DNA of 52,075 nt from Streptococcus suis (GTDB lineage: Bacteria; Bacillota; Bacilli; Lactobacillales; Streptococcaceae). The position numbers and the translations under genes were made by a program. The stretch is taken from the NCBI RefSeq assembly GCF_002960425.1, contig NZ_POIZ01000066.1, forward strand, positions 1-52,075. The letters are read 5' to 3'. Numbering within the stretch: the stretch's first letter is position 1; each line of letters starts with the position of its first letter. Positions 1-8,521 of this stretch are shown in pieces. The notes under the pieces are model-generated. The model was not told the origin of the DNA, ran no database searches, and saw nothing but the letters and a program-made list of their open reading frames with translations.

Positions 1-61
1 TACTTATGAGCAAGTATTGTCTATTTTTAATAGTTATCTATTATTTAACGGGAGGAAATAA
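1..61 (+). CDS. erm(B): 3' end of erm(B), 23S rRNA adenine N6-methyltransferase (partial)
   Basis: Reading from base 2, the first codons give TYEQVLSIFNSYLLFNGRK and a TAA stop, which I recognise as the C-terminus of ErmB. That enzyme dimethylates A2058 of 23S rRNA and gives macrolide-lincosamide-streptogramin B resistance. The rest of the gene lies to the left of the window. An erm(B)-type leader region sits about 10 kb to the right without its gene, so the island has rearranged around erm(B) sequences. Confidence 0.93.
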   Translation, partial: TYEQVLSIFNSYLLFNGRK

Positions 62-65
62 TTCT

Positions 66-197
66 ATGAGTCGCTTTTTTAAATTTGGAAAGTTACACGT
101 TACTAAAGGGAATGGAGATAAATTATTAGATATACTACTGACAGCTTCCAAGAAGCTAAAGAGGTCCCTAGCGCCTACGGGGAATTTGTATCGATAA
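66..197 (+). CDS. Small hypothetical ORF downstream of erm(B), probably a truncated remnant
   Basis: A 43-residue ORF starts at ATG 66, four bases after the erm(B) stop, with a good GGGAGGA ribosome site at 50-56. It begins MSRFFKFGKLHVTKGNGDKL. This short frame commonly follows erm(B) on enterococcal and streptococcal elements. Its last codons run into the palindrome that starts at 162, so the natural 3' end has probably been replaced. No domain is recognisable and function is unknown. Confidence 0.5.
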   Translation: MSRFFKFGKLHVTKGNGDKLLDILLTASKKLKRSLAPTGNLYR

Positions 198-232
198 GGG
201 GTACAAATTCCCACTAAGCGCTCGGGACCCCT
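162..232. repeat. Long interrupted palindrome downstream of erm(B)
   Basis: GGTCCC-T-AGCGC on the left pairs with GCGCT-C-GGGACC on the right, and inside it GGGAATTTGTA pairs with TACAAATTCCC. The left arm is repeated directly, with few differences, at 9672-9709. The two copies bracket the whole tet(O)/aminoglycoside block and are good substrates for homologous recombination. Confidence 0.85.
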
Positions 233-491
233 TGTAGGAAAATGTCCTAAGTGTGGCAACAATATTGTATTAAAAAAATCGTTTTATGGTTGTTCAAATT
301 ATCCTGAATGTAAGTTTACTTTAGCTGAACATTTTAGAAAGAAAAAACTAACCAAAACGAATGTAAAAGAATTACTGGAGGGAAAAGAAACCCTGGTAAA
401 AGGAATCAAAAACAAAGAGAAAAAGCCCTACAATGCCGTTGTAAAAATTGGGGAAAAGGGATATATTGATTTTATCTCTTTTTCAAAATAA
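219..491 (+). pseudogene. C-terminal fragment of a type IA topoisomerase-like protein
   Basis: The frame is open from just after a TAA at 216 to the stop at 489-491, but has no start of its own. It reads CPKCGNN, then CSNYPEC, a four-cysteine zinc ribbon typical of the tails of bacterial type IA topoisomerases. A lysine-rich segment follows and it ends YIDFISFSK. The 5' part is missing and the frame enters straight from the palindrome, so this is a 3' gene scrap and unlikely to be expressed as an enzyme. Confidence 0.7.
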
Positions 492-495
492 ACAT

Positions 496-519
496 AAAAG
501 CCCTTTAAAGAGGGCTTTT
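496..519 (+). terminator. Rho-independent terminator after the topoisomerase fragment
   Basis: AAAAGCCCT, a short TAAAG loop, then AGGGCTTTT forms a compact hairpin with a T run, right after the stop at 491. Confidence 0.75.
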
Positions 520-532
520 GAGGTAACAGACA

Positions 533-907
533 ATGGCAAAGACAATTTTTGAGGAAATGGGCGGCAAATACGAAAGGCAAGGCGATTATTTAATACCGTG
601 CTTAACTGTACCCGCCGAAGAAGAACAGCCGATAGGCATCTGGGGACAGCGGCATTTGGATTATCTGAAGCATCACTGCAAAGTTACATACACCAATCTT
701 CTTACAAGCGGCAGACTTAACGCTTACCTTGCCGACATTGACAGACAGGCACAGGAACGCTTTGAAAGGCTCATAGAGGGTATGAAACAGGCACAGGGCA
801 TAACGGAACAGCTAAAGGCAGAAAACGCCTTAGAATGGACAGGATGCCTCAATAACATAAGGGCTTGTGCGAGGGAGATTGTGGAAAAGGAAATTATTTT
901 TGCATAA
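533..907 (+). CDS. tnpV: TnpV family transposon-encoded protein
   Basis: This 124-residue protein has the sequence character of TnpV, a small accessory protein found on clostridial and streptococcal mobile elements. The recognisable parts are the N-terminal EEMGGKY, the central IGIWGQRHL-YLK, LLTSGRLNAYLADID and the C-terminal EKEIIFA. Its biochemical role is not known to me; in related elements it lies near serine recombinase genes and resistance cargo. Its base composition (more GC, many GGC/GCC codons) differs from the erm(B) debris just upstream, so it came from a different donor. A hairpin terminator follows at 921-947. Confidence 0.8.
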   Translation: MAKTIFEEMGGKYERQGDYLIPCLTVPAEEEQPIGIWGQRHLDYLKHHCKVTYTNLLTSGRLNAYLADIDRQAQERFERLIEGMKQAQGITEQLKAENALEWTGCLNNIRACAREIVEKEIIFA

Positions 908-920
908 ACAGATGATTAGT

Positions 921-947
921 GGCAGGGGGAAATCCTGCCGCTTTTTC
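921..947 (+). terminator. Terminator downstream of tnpV
   Basis: GGCAGG, GGGAAAT, CCTGCC followed by GCTTTTT, starting 13 bases after the tnpV stop. Confidence 0.7.
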
Positions 948-964
948 TGCTTTAGTTTGTCAGC

Positions 965-993
965 TTGACAAATAAAGGGTTAAGGAATATAAT
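965..993 (+). promoter_or_regulatory. Sigma-70 promoter of tet(O)
   Basis: TTGACA at 965-970 and TATAAT at 988-993 with a 17-base spacer, both consensus hexamers. It lies about 280 bases upstream of tet(O), leaving a long leader that holds a short peptide and an attenuator. Confidence 0.9.
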
Positions 994-1025
994 TAGATTC
1001 AGTATTATACAAGGAGTTGATAAAT

Positions 1026-1049
1026 ATGCGGCAAGGTATTCTTAAATAA
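1026..1049 (+). CDS. tet(O) leader peptide
   Basis: A seven-codon ORF, MRQGILK, preceded by AAGGAG. Equivalent short ORFs lead tet(M)/tet(O)-type genes and take part in transcriptional attenuation. Its translation would affect the fold of the downstream leader RNA. The role here is inferred from family knowledge and position. Confidence 0.7.
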   Translation: MRQGILK

Positions 1050-1200
1050 ACTGTCAATTTGATAGTGGGAACAAAAAGTAGCAGTCCCGTTTCACTTTTA
1101 ATATGGGGCTTAGTTTTTTGTACCCAGTTTAAGAATACTTTTATCATGTAATTTTATATGCCCGAAAACATATAAGTGTTTTGGGGCTATTGGAGTTATT

Positions 1201-1238
1201 TACCCAGTGATAGGAGTATTTATCACTGGGTATTTTTA
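1201..1238 (+). promoter_or_regulatory. Transcriptional attenuator in the tet(O) leader
   Basis: TACCCAGTGATA, seven bases, TTATCACTGGGTA and a T run: a strong intrinsic terminator 36 bases before the tet(O) start. Upstream segments (for example TACCCAG near 1120) could pair alternatively, consistent with tetracycline-responsive read-through described for the tet(M)/tet(O) group. Confidence 0.75.
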
Positions 1239-1273
1239 TGCCCTTTTTTGGGTGTTGATAGGAGGAAAATCAC

Positions 1274-3193
1274 ATGAAAATAATTAACTTAGGCATTCTG
1301 GCTCACGTTGACGCAGGAAAGACAACATTAACGGAGAGTTTATTGTATACCAGTGGTGCAATTGCAGAACCAGGGAGCGTAGATAAAGGCACAACAAGGA
1401 CAGATACAATGAATTTGGAGCGTCAAAGGGGAATCACTATCCAGACAGCAGTGACATCTTTTCAGTGGGAGGATGTAAAAGTCAACATTATAGATACGCC
1501 AGGCCATATGGATTTTTTGGCGGAAGTATACCGTTCTTTATCCGTATTAGACGGAGCAGTATTATTAGTTTCTGCAAAGGATGGCATACAGGCACAGACC
1601 CGTATACTGTTTCATGCACTACAGACAATGAAGATTCCGACAATTTTTTTCATCAATAAAATTGACCAAGAGGGGATTGATTTGCCAATGGTATATCAAG
1701 AAATGAAAGCAAAGCTTTCTTCGGAAATTATAGTGAAGCAAAAGGTTGGGCAGCATCCCCATATAAATGTAACGGACAATGACGATATGGAACAGTGGGA
1801 TGCGGTAATTATGGGAAACGATGAACTATTAGAGAAATATATGTCAGGGAAACCGTTTAAAATGTCAGAACTGGAACAGGAAGAAAACAGGAGATTCCAA
1901 AACGGAACGTTATTTCCCGTTTATCACGGAAGTGCTAAAAACAATCTGGGGATTCGGCAGCTTATAGAAGTGATTGCCAGTAAGTTTTATTCATCAACGC
2001 CTGAAGGTCAATCTGAACTATGCGGGCAGGTTTTTAAGATTGAATATTCAGAGAAAAGGCGGCGTTTTGTTTATGTGCGTATATATAGCGGAACATTGCA
2101 TTTGAGGGATGTTATTAAAATATCTGAAAAAGAGAAAATAAAAATCACAGAGATGTGTGTTCCGACAAACGGTGAATTATATTCATCCGATACAGCCTGC
2201 TCTGGTGATATTGTAATTTTACCAAATGATGTTTTGCAGCTAAACAGTATTTTGGGGAACGAAATGCTGTTGCCGCAGAGAAAATTTATTGAAAATCCTC
2301 TCCCTATGCTCCAAACAACGATTGCAGTAAAGAAATCTGAACAGCGGGAAATATTGCTTGGGGCACTTACAGAAATTTCAGATGGCGACCCTCTTTTAAA
2401 ATATTATGTGGATACTACAACGCATGAGATTATACTTTCTTTTTTGGGGAATGTGCAGATGGAAGTCATTTGTGCCATCCTTGAGGAAAAATACCATGTG
2501 GAGGCAGAAATAAAAGAGCCTACTGTTATATATATGGAAAGACCGCTTAGAAAAGCAGAATATACCATCCACATAGAAGTCCCGCCAAATCCTTTCTGGG
2601 CTTCTGTCGGGTTGTCCATAGAGCCGCTCCCTATTGGAAGCGGAGTGCAGTATGAAAGCAGAGTTTCACTTGGATATTTAAACCAATCGTTCCAAAATGC
2701 GGTTATGGAGGGGGTTCTTTATGGCTGCGAGCAGGGGCTGTATGGATGGAAAGTGACAGACTGTAAAATCTGTTTTGAATATGGATTGTATTATAGTCCT
2801 GTAAGTACCCCCGCAGACTTTCGGCTGCTTTCCCCTATCGTATTGGAGCAGGCTTTAAAAAAAGCAGGGACAGAACTATTAGAGCCATATCTCCACTTTG
2901 AAATTTATGCACCGCAGGAATATCTCTCACGGGCGTATCATGATGCTCCAAGGTATTGTGCAGATATTGTAAGTACTCAGATAAAGAATGACGAGGTCAT
3001 TCTGAAAGGAGAAATCCCTGCTAGATGTATTCAAGAATACAGGAACGATTTAACTTATTTCACAAATGGGCAGGGAGTCTGCTTGACAGAGTTAAAAGGA
3101 TACCAGCCAGCTATTGGTAAATTTATTTGCCAACCCCGCCGCCCGAATAGCCGTATAGATAAGGTTCGGCATATGTTCCACAAGTTAGCTTAA
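1274..3193 (+). CDS. tet(O): Ribosomal protection protein Tet(O), tetracycline resistance
   Basis: A 639-residue translational GTPase related to EF-G that binds the ribosome and releases tetracycline. The GTPase motifs are visible: AHVDAGKTT (residues 10-18), DTPGHMD (about 74-80) and NKID (about 128-131). Length and sequence match Tet(O) throughout, ending [18 protein letters not shown]. The start at 1274 has a GGAGGA ribosome site. Expression is probably controlled by the leader peptide and attenuator upstream. The next gene follows 29 bases later on the same strand. Confidence 0.97.
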   Translation: MKIINLGILAHVDAGKTTLTESLLYTSGAIAEPGSVDKGTTRTDTMNLERQRGITIQTAVTSFQWEDVKVNIIDTPGHMDFLAEVYRSLSVLDGAVLLVSAKDGIQAQTRILFHALQTMKIPTIFFINKIDQEGIDLPMVYQEMKAKLSSEIIVKQKVGQHPHINVTDNDDMEQWDAVIMGNDELLEKYMSGKPFKMSELEQEENRRFQNGTLFPVYHGSAKNNLGIRQLIEVIASKFYSSTPEGQSELCGQVFKIEYSEKRRRFVYVRIYSGTLHLRDVIKISEKEKIKITEMCVPTNGELYSSDTACSGDIVILPNDVLQLNSILGNEMLLPQRKFIENPLPMLQTTIAVKKSEQREILLGALTEISDGDPLLKYYVDTTTHEIILSFLGNVQMEVICAILEEKYHVEAEIKEPTVIYMERPLRKAEYTIHIEVPPNPFWASVGLSIEPLPIGSGVQYESRVSLGYLNQSFQNAVMEGVLYGCEQGLYGWKVTDCKICFEYGLYYSPVSTPADFRLLSPIVLEQALKKAGTELLEPYLHFEIYAPQEYLSRAYHDAPRYCADIVSTQIKNDEVILKGEIPARCIQEYRNDLTYFTNGQGVCLTELKGYQPAIGKFICQPRRPNSRIDKVRHMFHKLA

Positions 3194-3222
3194 CAGCTTG
3201 CAAAAGTCATATAAAATGAGAT

Positions 3223-4101
3223 TTGAAAGGATTAGAGACTAATATTATTAAATCAGTAGCAGAGAAATTATCCTCTCTGTCTTATATAGAAGGTATTGTT
3301 TTAGGTGGTTCACGTGCAAGGGGCACCCATACAGAGGATTCGGATATAGATATCGGCATCTATTACAATTCAGAATCATTTGACATAAATACTATTAATC
3401 AATTCGCTACAAAGCTGGATGATGAGCATAGAAATAACCTTGTTGTACCTCCCGGAGCATGGGGTGATTGGATTAATGGCGGCGGATGGTTAGTCATAAA
3501 CGGGTATCATGTGGATTTAATTTTACGTGATATTAAACGTGTGGAACAAATAATGAAAGATACAGAGCACGGAATTGTTACTGCCAATTATCAGACTGGG
3601 CATCCCCATGGTTATATTAGTGCAATGTATCGAGGAGAATTAGCGATTAGCAAAATACTATATGCTAAGAATGAAAGCTTATGCGAATTAAAAAAACAGG
3701 CAGAAACTTATCCCAATGCTTTGCAGAAAAGTTTAGTTAACTTTTTTATGTTTGAAGCAGGGTTCTCTTTAATGTTTGTAAAAGCAAATTCGGGAACAGA
3801 CGATAAATATTATATTGCGGGTCATGTTTTTCGTATAGTTTCATGTTTAAATCAAGTGTTATTTGCATGTAATAATGCTTATTGTATCAACGAAAAGAAA
3901 GCTATAAAACTGCTTGAAACTTTTGAACATAAACCTGAAAAATATACCGAGAAGGTAAATCATATTTTTGAAGTACTCGGTATCTCACTTTTTGAATGCT
4001 ACGACATGACCGAGAAGCTTTATAATGAAGTGAATGAAATTGTATCGGAGATAAATAACTTTTTAAACGAGGAGAGTTCAGATGAAAGAAAACAAATATG
4101 A
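3223..4101 (+). CDS. Nucleotidyltransferase-domain protein of the aminoglycoside cluster
   Basis: A 292-residue protein with the nucleotidyltransferase signature GGSRARG (about residues 29-35) followed by DSDIDIGIYY. This is the metal-binding Asp pair of the Pol-beta-like fold used by ANT-type resistance enzymes and by many of unknown substrate. Its C-terminal half is helical. The start is TTG at 3223 with only a weak ribosome site and few bases after the tet(O) stop, so the natural 5' end may have been altered when the cluster joined tet(O). It overlaps the following methyltransferase by 20 bases, which suggests translational coupling. Substrate unknown; I do not claim resistance. Confidence 0.75.
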   Translation: MKGLETNIIKSVAEKLSSLSYIEGIVLGGSRARGTHTEDSDIDIGIYYNSESFDINTINQFATKLDDEHRNNLVVPPGAWGDWINGGGWLVINGYHVDLILRDIKRVEQIMKDTEHGIVTANYQTGHPHGYISAMYRGELAISKILYAKNESLCELKKQAETYPNALQKSLVNFFMFEAGFSLMFVKANSGTDDKYYIAGHVFRIVSCLNQVLFACNNAYCINEKKAIKLLETFEHKPEKYTEKVNHIFEVLGISLFECYDMTEKLYNEVNEIVSEINNFLNEESSDERKQI

Positions 4102-4816
4102 TGATAATATATTTTTTCAAAAATACAGTCAAATGAGTCGCTCGCAGAAAGGACTGGCTGGTGCGGGAGAATGGGAGACTTTGAAAAAGATGCTACCTGA
4201 TTTTAAGGGTAAGCGTGTGCTTGATTTAGGATGCGGCTATGGATGGCACTGTATATATGCGATGGAAAACGGTGCTTCCTCTGTAGTAGGTGTTGATATT
4301 TCTCATAAAATGCTCGAAGTAGCAAAAGGAAAAACCCATTTTCCACAGATTGAATATGAATGCTGTGCCATAGAAGATGTGGATTTCCCAGAGGAGAGCT
4401 TTGATGTAATACTAAGTTCGCTTGCGTTTCATTATGTAGCAGACTATGAGAATTTAATAAAAAAGATATATAGGATGCTGAAGGCTGGTGGCAATTTAGT
4501 TTTTACAGTTGAACATCCTGTTTTTACTGCTCATGGAACACAAGACTGGTATTATAACGAAAAAGGAGAAATACTGCATTTCCCGGTGGACAATTATTAT
4601 TATGAGGGCAAACGGACAGCTATGTTTTTGGAAGAAAAGGTTACAAAATATCATAGAACACTGACCACATATCTAAATACACTGCTTTCAAATAGTTTTA
4701 TAATAAATCAGATTGTGGAGCCACAGCCGCCAGAGAACATGATGGATATTCCGGGGATGGCGGATGAAATGCGACGCCCAATGATGCTGATTGTATCGGC
4801 AAAAAAGAAGATGTAA
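4082..4816 (+). CDS. Class I SAM-dependent methyltransferase upstream of ant(6)-Ia
   Basis: A 244-residue methyltransferase of the methyltransf_11/25 type. Motif I is VLDLGCGYGWH (about residues 41-51), followed by VVGVDIS and the FDVILSSLAFHYV stretch. It is not an Erm or RlmA-type rRNA enzyme by any motif I can see; small-molecule methylation is more likely. It is commonly found directly before ant(6)-Ia in streptococcal and enterococcal aminoglycoside clusters. It overlaps the preceding gene and lies 32 bases before ant(6)-Ia, so the genes are probably co-transcribed. Substrate unknown. Confidence 0.82.
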   Translation: MKENKYDDNIFFQKYSQMSRSQKGLAGAGEWETLKKMLPDFKGKRVLDLGCGYGWHCIYAMENGASSVVGVDISHKMLEVAKGKTHFPQIEYECCAIEDVDFPEESFDVILSSLAFHYVADYENLIKKIYRMLKAGGNLVFTVEHPVFTAHGTQDWYYNEKGEILHFPVDNYYYEGKRTAMFLEEKVTKYHRTLTTYLNTLLSNSFIINQIVEPQPPENMMDIPGMADEMRRPMMLIVSAKKKM

Positions 4817-4848
4817 TAATATAGAAAAAATAAACGAGGAGTATGTAA

Positions 4849-5757
4849 ATGAGATCAGAAAAAGAAATGATGGATTTAGTACTTTCTTTAGCAGAACAGG
4901 ATGAACGTATTCGAATTGTGACCCTTGAGGGGTCACGCGCAAATATTAATATACCTAAAGATGAATTTCAGGATTATGATATTACATATTTTGTAAGTGA
5001 TATAGAACCGTTTATATCTAATGATGACTGGCTTAATCAATTTGGGAATATAATAATGATGCAAAAGCCGGAGGATATGGAATTATTCCCACCTGAAGAA
5101 AAGGGATTTTCCTATCTTATGCTATTTGATGATTACAATAAAATTGATCTTACCTTATTGCCCTTGGAAGAGTTAGATAATTACCTAAAGGGCGATAAAT
5201 TAATAAAGGTTCTAATTGATAAAGATTGTAGAATTAAAAGGGACATAGTTCCGACTGATATAGATTATCATGTAAGAAAGCCAAGCGCAAGGGAGTATGA
5301 TGATTGCTGCAATGAATTTTGGAATGTAACACCTTATGTTATTAAAGGATTGTGCCGTAAGGAAATTTTATTTGCTATTGATCATTTTAATCAGATTGTT
5401 CGCCATGAGCTGCTGAGAATGATATCATGGAAGGTCGGCATCGAAACAGGCTTTAAATTAAGTGTAGGCAAGAACTATAAGTTTATTGAAAGGTATATAT
5501 CCGAGGATTTGTGGGAGAAACTTTTGTCCACCTACCGGATGGATTCCTATGAAAACATATGGGAAGCATTATTTCTATGCCATCAATTGTTCAGGGCGGT
5601 ATCCGGTGAGGTGGCGGAAAGGCTTCATTATGCCTATCCGGAGTATGATAGGAATATAACAAAATATACCAGGGACATGTATAAAAAATACACTGGTAAA
5701 ACCGGCTGCCTGGATAGCACATATGCCGCTGATATAGAAGAGAGGCGGGAACAGTGA
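4849..5757 (+). CDS. ant(6)-Ia: Aminoglycoside 6-nucleotidyltransferase ANT(6)-Ia, streptomycin resistance
   Basis: A 302-residue protein matching ANT(6)-Ia (AadE). It adenylylates streptomycin at the 6-hydroxyl. The N-terminal nucleotidyltransferase motif EGSRAN (about residues 25-30) is followed by DYDITYFV, which supplies the metal-binding aspartates. The length is full. An AACGAGGAG ribosome site precedes ATG 4849. The stop overlaps the start of sat4 by four bases (GTGATTA), the classic ant(6)-sat4-aph(3')-III arrangement. Confidence 0.96.
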   Translation: MRSEKEMMDLVLSLAEQDERIRIVTLEGSRANINIPKDEFQDYDITYFVSDIEPFISNDDWLNQFGNIIMMQKPEDMELFPPEEKGFSYLMLFDDYNKIDLTLLPLEELDNYLKGDKLIKVLIDKDCRIKRDIVPTDIDYHVRKPSAREYDDCCNEFWNVTPYVIKGLCRKEILFAIDHFNQIVRHELLRMISWKVGIETGFKLSVGKNYKFIERYISEDLWEKLLSTYRMDSYENIWEALFLCHQLFRAVSGEVAERLHYAYPEYDRNITKYTRDMYKKYTGKTGCLDSTYAADIEERREQ

Positions 5758-6296
5758 TTACAGAAATGAAAGCAGGGCACCTGAAAGATATCGATAAACC
5801 CAGCGAACCATTTGAGGTGATAGGTAAGATTATACCGAGGTATGAAAACGAGAATTGGACCTTTACAGAATTACTCTATGAAGCGCCATATTTAAAAAGC
5901 TACCAAGACGAAGAGGATGAAGAGGATGAGGAGGCAGATTGCCTTGAATATATTGACAATACTGATAAGATAATATATCTTTACTACCAAGACGATAAAT
6001 GCGTCGGAAAAGTTAAACTGCGAAAAAATTGGAACCGGTACGCTTATATAGAAGATATCGCCGTATGTAAGGATTTCAGGGGGCAAGGCATAGGCAGCGC
6101 GCTTATCAATATATCTATAGAATGGGCAAAGCATAAAAACTTGCATGGACTAATGCTTGAAACCCAGGACAATAACCTTATAGCTTGTAAATTCTATCAT
6201 AATTGTGGTTTCAAAATCGGCTCCGTCGATACTATGTTATACGCCAACTTTGAAAACAACTTTGAAAAAGCTGTTTTCTGGTATTTAAGGTTTTAG
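5754..6296 (+). CDS. sat4: Streptothricin N-acetyltransferase Sat4
   Basis: A 180-residue GNAT-family acetyltransferase that inactivates streptothricins (nourseothricin) with acetyl-CoA. The acetyl-CoA-binding motif RGQGIGSALI (about residues 112-121) and the preceding IEDIAVCKDF strand are visible. An acidic run of Glu and Asp (about 52-61) sits in the N-terminal third. The start is GTG at 5754, overlapping the ant(6)-Ia stop, so it depends on the upstream gene for translation. It lies between two aminoglycoside genes as in Tn5405-like clusters. Confidence 0.95.
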   Translation: MITEMKAGHLKDIDKPSEPFEVIGKIIPRYENENWTFTELLYEAPYLKSYQDEEDEEDEEADCLEYIDNTDKIIYLYYQDDKCVGKVKLRKNWNRYAYIEDIAVCKDFRGQGIGSALINISIEWAKHKNLHGLMLETQDNNLIACKFYHNCGFKIGSVDTMLYANFENNFEKAVFWYLRF

Positions 6297-6388
6297 AATG
6301 CAAGGAACAGTGAATTGGAGTTCGTCTTGTTATAATTAGCTTCTTGGGGTATCTTTAAATACTGTAGAAAAGAGGAAGGAAATAATAA

Positions 6389-7183
6389 ATGGCTAAAATG
6401 AGAATATCACCGGAATTGAAAAAACTGATCGAAAAATACCGCTGCGTAAAAGATACGGAAGGAATGTCTCCTGCTAAGGTATATAAGCTGGTGGGAGAAA
6501 ATGAAAACCTATATTTAAAAATGACGGACAGCCGGTATAAAGGGACCACCTATGATGTGGAACGGGAAAAGGACATGATGCTATGGCTGGAAGGAAAGCT
6601 GCCTGTTCCAAAGGTCCTGCACTTTGAACGGCATGATGGCTGGAGCAATCTGCTCATGAGTGAGGCCGATGGCGTCCTTTGCTCGGAAGAGTATGAAGAT
6701 GAACAAAGCCCTGAAAAGATTATCGAGCTGTATGCGGAGTGCATCAGGCTCTTTCACTCCATCGACATATCGGATTGTCCCTATACGAATAGCTTAGACA
6801 GCCGCTTAGCCGAATTGGATTACTTACTGAATAACGATCTGGCCGATGTGGATTGCGAAAACTGGGAAGAAGACACTCCATTTAAAGATCCGCGCGAGCT
6901 GTATGATTTTTTAAAGACGGAAAAGCCCGAAGAGGAACTTGTCTTTTCCCACGGCGACCTGGGAGACAGCAACATCTTTGTGAAAGATGGCAAAGTAAGT
7001 GGCTTTATTGATCTTGGGAGAAGCGGCAGGGCGGACAAGTGGTATGACATTGCCTTCTGCGTCCGGTCGATCAGGGAGGATATCGGGGAAGAACAGTATG
7101 TCGAGCTATTTTTTGACTTACTGGGGATCAAGCCTGATTGGGAGAAAATAAAATATTATATTTTACTGGATGAATTGTTTTAG
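6389..7183 (+). CDS. aph(3')-IIIa: Aminoglycoside 3'-phosphotransferase APH(3')-IIIa
   Basis: A 264-residue kinase that phosphorylates kanamycin, neomycin and amikacin. The catalytic loop HGDLGDSNIF (known Asp190) and the metal-binding FIDLGRSG (known Asp208) are present, as is the ATP-binding lysine in LYLKMT. The length is exactly that of the family member. The ribosome site GAGGAAGGA lies before ATG 6389. A 93-base gap separates it from sat4, and a strong hairpin follows its stop. Confidence 0.97.
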   Translation: MAKMRISPELKKLIEKYRCVKDTEGMSPAKVYKLVGENENLYLKMTDSRYKGTTYDVEREKDMMLWLEGKLPVPKVLHFERHDGWSNLLMSEADGVLCSEEYEDEQSPEKIIELYAECIRLFHSIDISDCPYTNSLDSRLAELDYLLNNDLADVDCENWEEDTPFKDPRELYDFLKTEKPEEELVFSHGDLGDSNIFVKDGKVSGFIDLGRSGRADKWYDIAFCVRSIREDIGEEQYVELFFDLLGIKPDWEKIKYYILLDELF

Positions 7184-7192
7184 TACCTAGAT

Positions 7193-7237
7193 TTAGATGT
7201 CTAAAAAGCTTTAACTACAAGCTTTTTAGACATCTAA
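7193..7237 (+). terminator. Perfect 19-bp hairpin after aph(3')-IIIa
   Basis: TTAGATGTCTAAAAAGCTT at 7193-7211 pairs perfectly with 7219-7237 around a 7-base loop and is followed by TCTTTTCT. It closes the aminoglycoside operon. Its perfect length also suggests a possible mobile-element end. Confidence 0.7.
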
Positions 7238-7458
7238 TCTTTTCTGAAGTACATCCGCAACTGTCCATACTCTGATGTTTTATATCTTTTCTAAAAGTTC
7301 GCTAGATAGAGTTCTATATTAGAGATGTAAAGAGTTTTGGTGAAGAGGTTTGTGAGTATGGCTTTTATAACCAGGGTGCAATGAGAAGCACTAACAGCAG
7401 CTAGCTTAAGAACGCATAGGATATACTTTTTATGGAAGTCACAGAGGAGGAATAAAAT

Positions 7459-8411
7459 TTGAACAGGATTAACAGAGTAACCTCTATTCTTATTCAGCTG
7501 CAATCAAAAAAAATAATTCCTGCCAAAGAAATTGCACAGCGATTTAATATAAGCTTAAGGACAGTTTACAGAGATATCCGGACACTTGAAGAAGCCGGAA
7601 TACCAATTGGATCTGAGGCCGGAAAAGGATATTTTCTTGTAGAGGGCTTCCTACTTCCGCCGGTAATGTTTACAGCGGCGGAAGTGGGTGCATTGATTAC
7701 AGCAGGGAAATTTTTAAATTGCCATGGAGATGAATCATTTATAAAGGATTTTGATTCAGCTATGTATAAAATCAAATCTATTTTGAAGCATGGTGAAAAA
7801 AACTATGCACAGGAGTTGGAGAACAGTATTAACGTGTACAGCACATCTGGACAGAAAAATACATTGGCGGATAACGTTATTGCAGCAATTCAGACTGCAA
7901 TCTGCAATAAAAGGGTAATATCAATTCAATATCCTGCATCAGGAGGGCAAGAACCGGAAAGCAGAATGATAGAGCCTATATCACTGGGGTTTTATGAACA
8001 GAACTGGTACTTAATCGGTTTTGCAGGCTAAGAAATGAATATAGGAATTTTCGTGTGGATCGGATTAAAAGCATTTGCATAGAAGAAGAGCTCTGTCAAA
8101 GCCATGATGGCTCTTTGGAACAAATATTAAAACAAATGCTTTCATATAAAAAACTATATAATGTAATTCTTAGAGCTGAAAAAGGGGAGACATACAATTC
8201 TATCAAGAACAGGTATTCTCTCGGCTTCCTTGAAGAAACCGATTTGGGAAGTAAAATGGAAATCGAATTCCAGACAGATTCCTTTGAGATATTGAGCAAG
8301 CAGCTGATTGAATATGGATCAGGCATTGAAATAGTCCAACCTGATGAATTAAAATGCATAACCCGTAAACACCTGGCACAAATTACGAATCACTGCCTAA
8401 ACTTGATTTAG
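7459..8411 (+). pseudogene. YafY-type HTH/WYL-domain transcriptional regulator, frameshifted
   Basis: The first frame (7459-8031, TTG start after GAGGAGG) encodes a DeoR/HTH_11-like N-terminus, NISLRTVYRDIRTLEEAGIPI, and the first half of a WYL domain, ending YLIGFAG then TAA. The second half continues in another frame from about 8022 (RLRNEYRNFRVDRIKS) to 8411 and completes the WYL domain. Families of this type read about ...A-C-RLRNEYR here, so a few codons are missing at the join. The simplest event is a 7-bp deletion between short GCA repeats, which is an inference. It probably once controlled the RibD-like gene that follows. Confidence 0.78.
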
Positions 8412-8521
8412 AGAAAGCGATTGGTCTGTTATGTATTTTTTGTAAGGTTTCATATCCCCTGCTGACATACAGCTGTCAGTGTATTATGATATTCTACTAT
8501 CAAAAAGGAGGATTGAAAAAT

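Noticed and set aside
41..262. Minus-strand ORF of 73 codons across the palindrome
   Set aside because: Shadow of the erm(B)-downstream sequence; no start signal and it crosses the junction palindrome.
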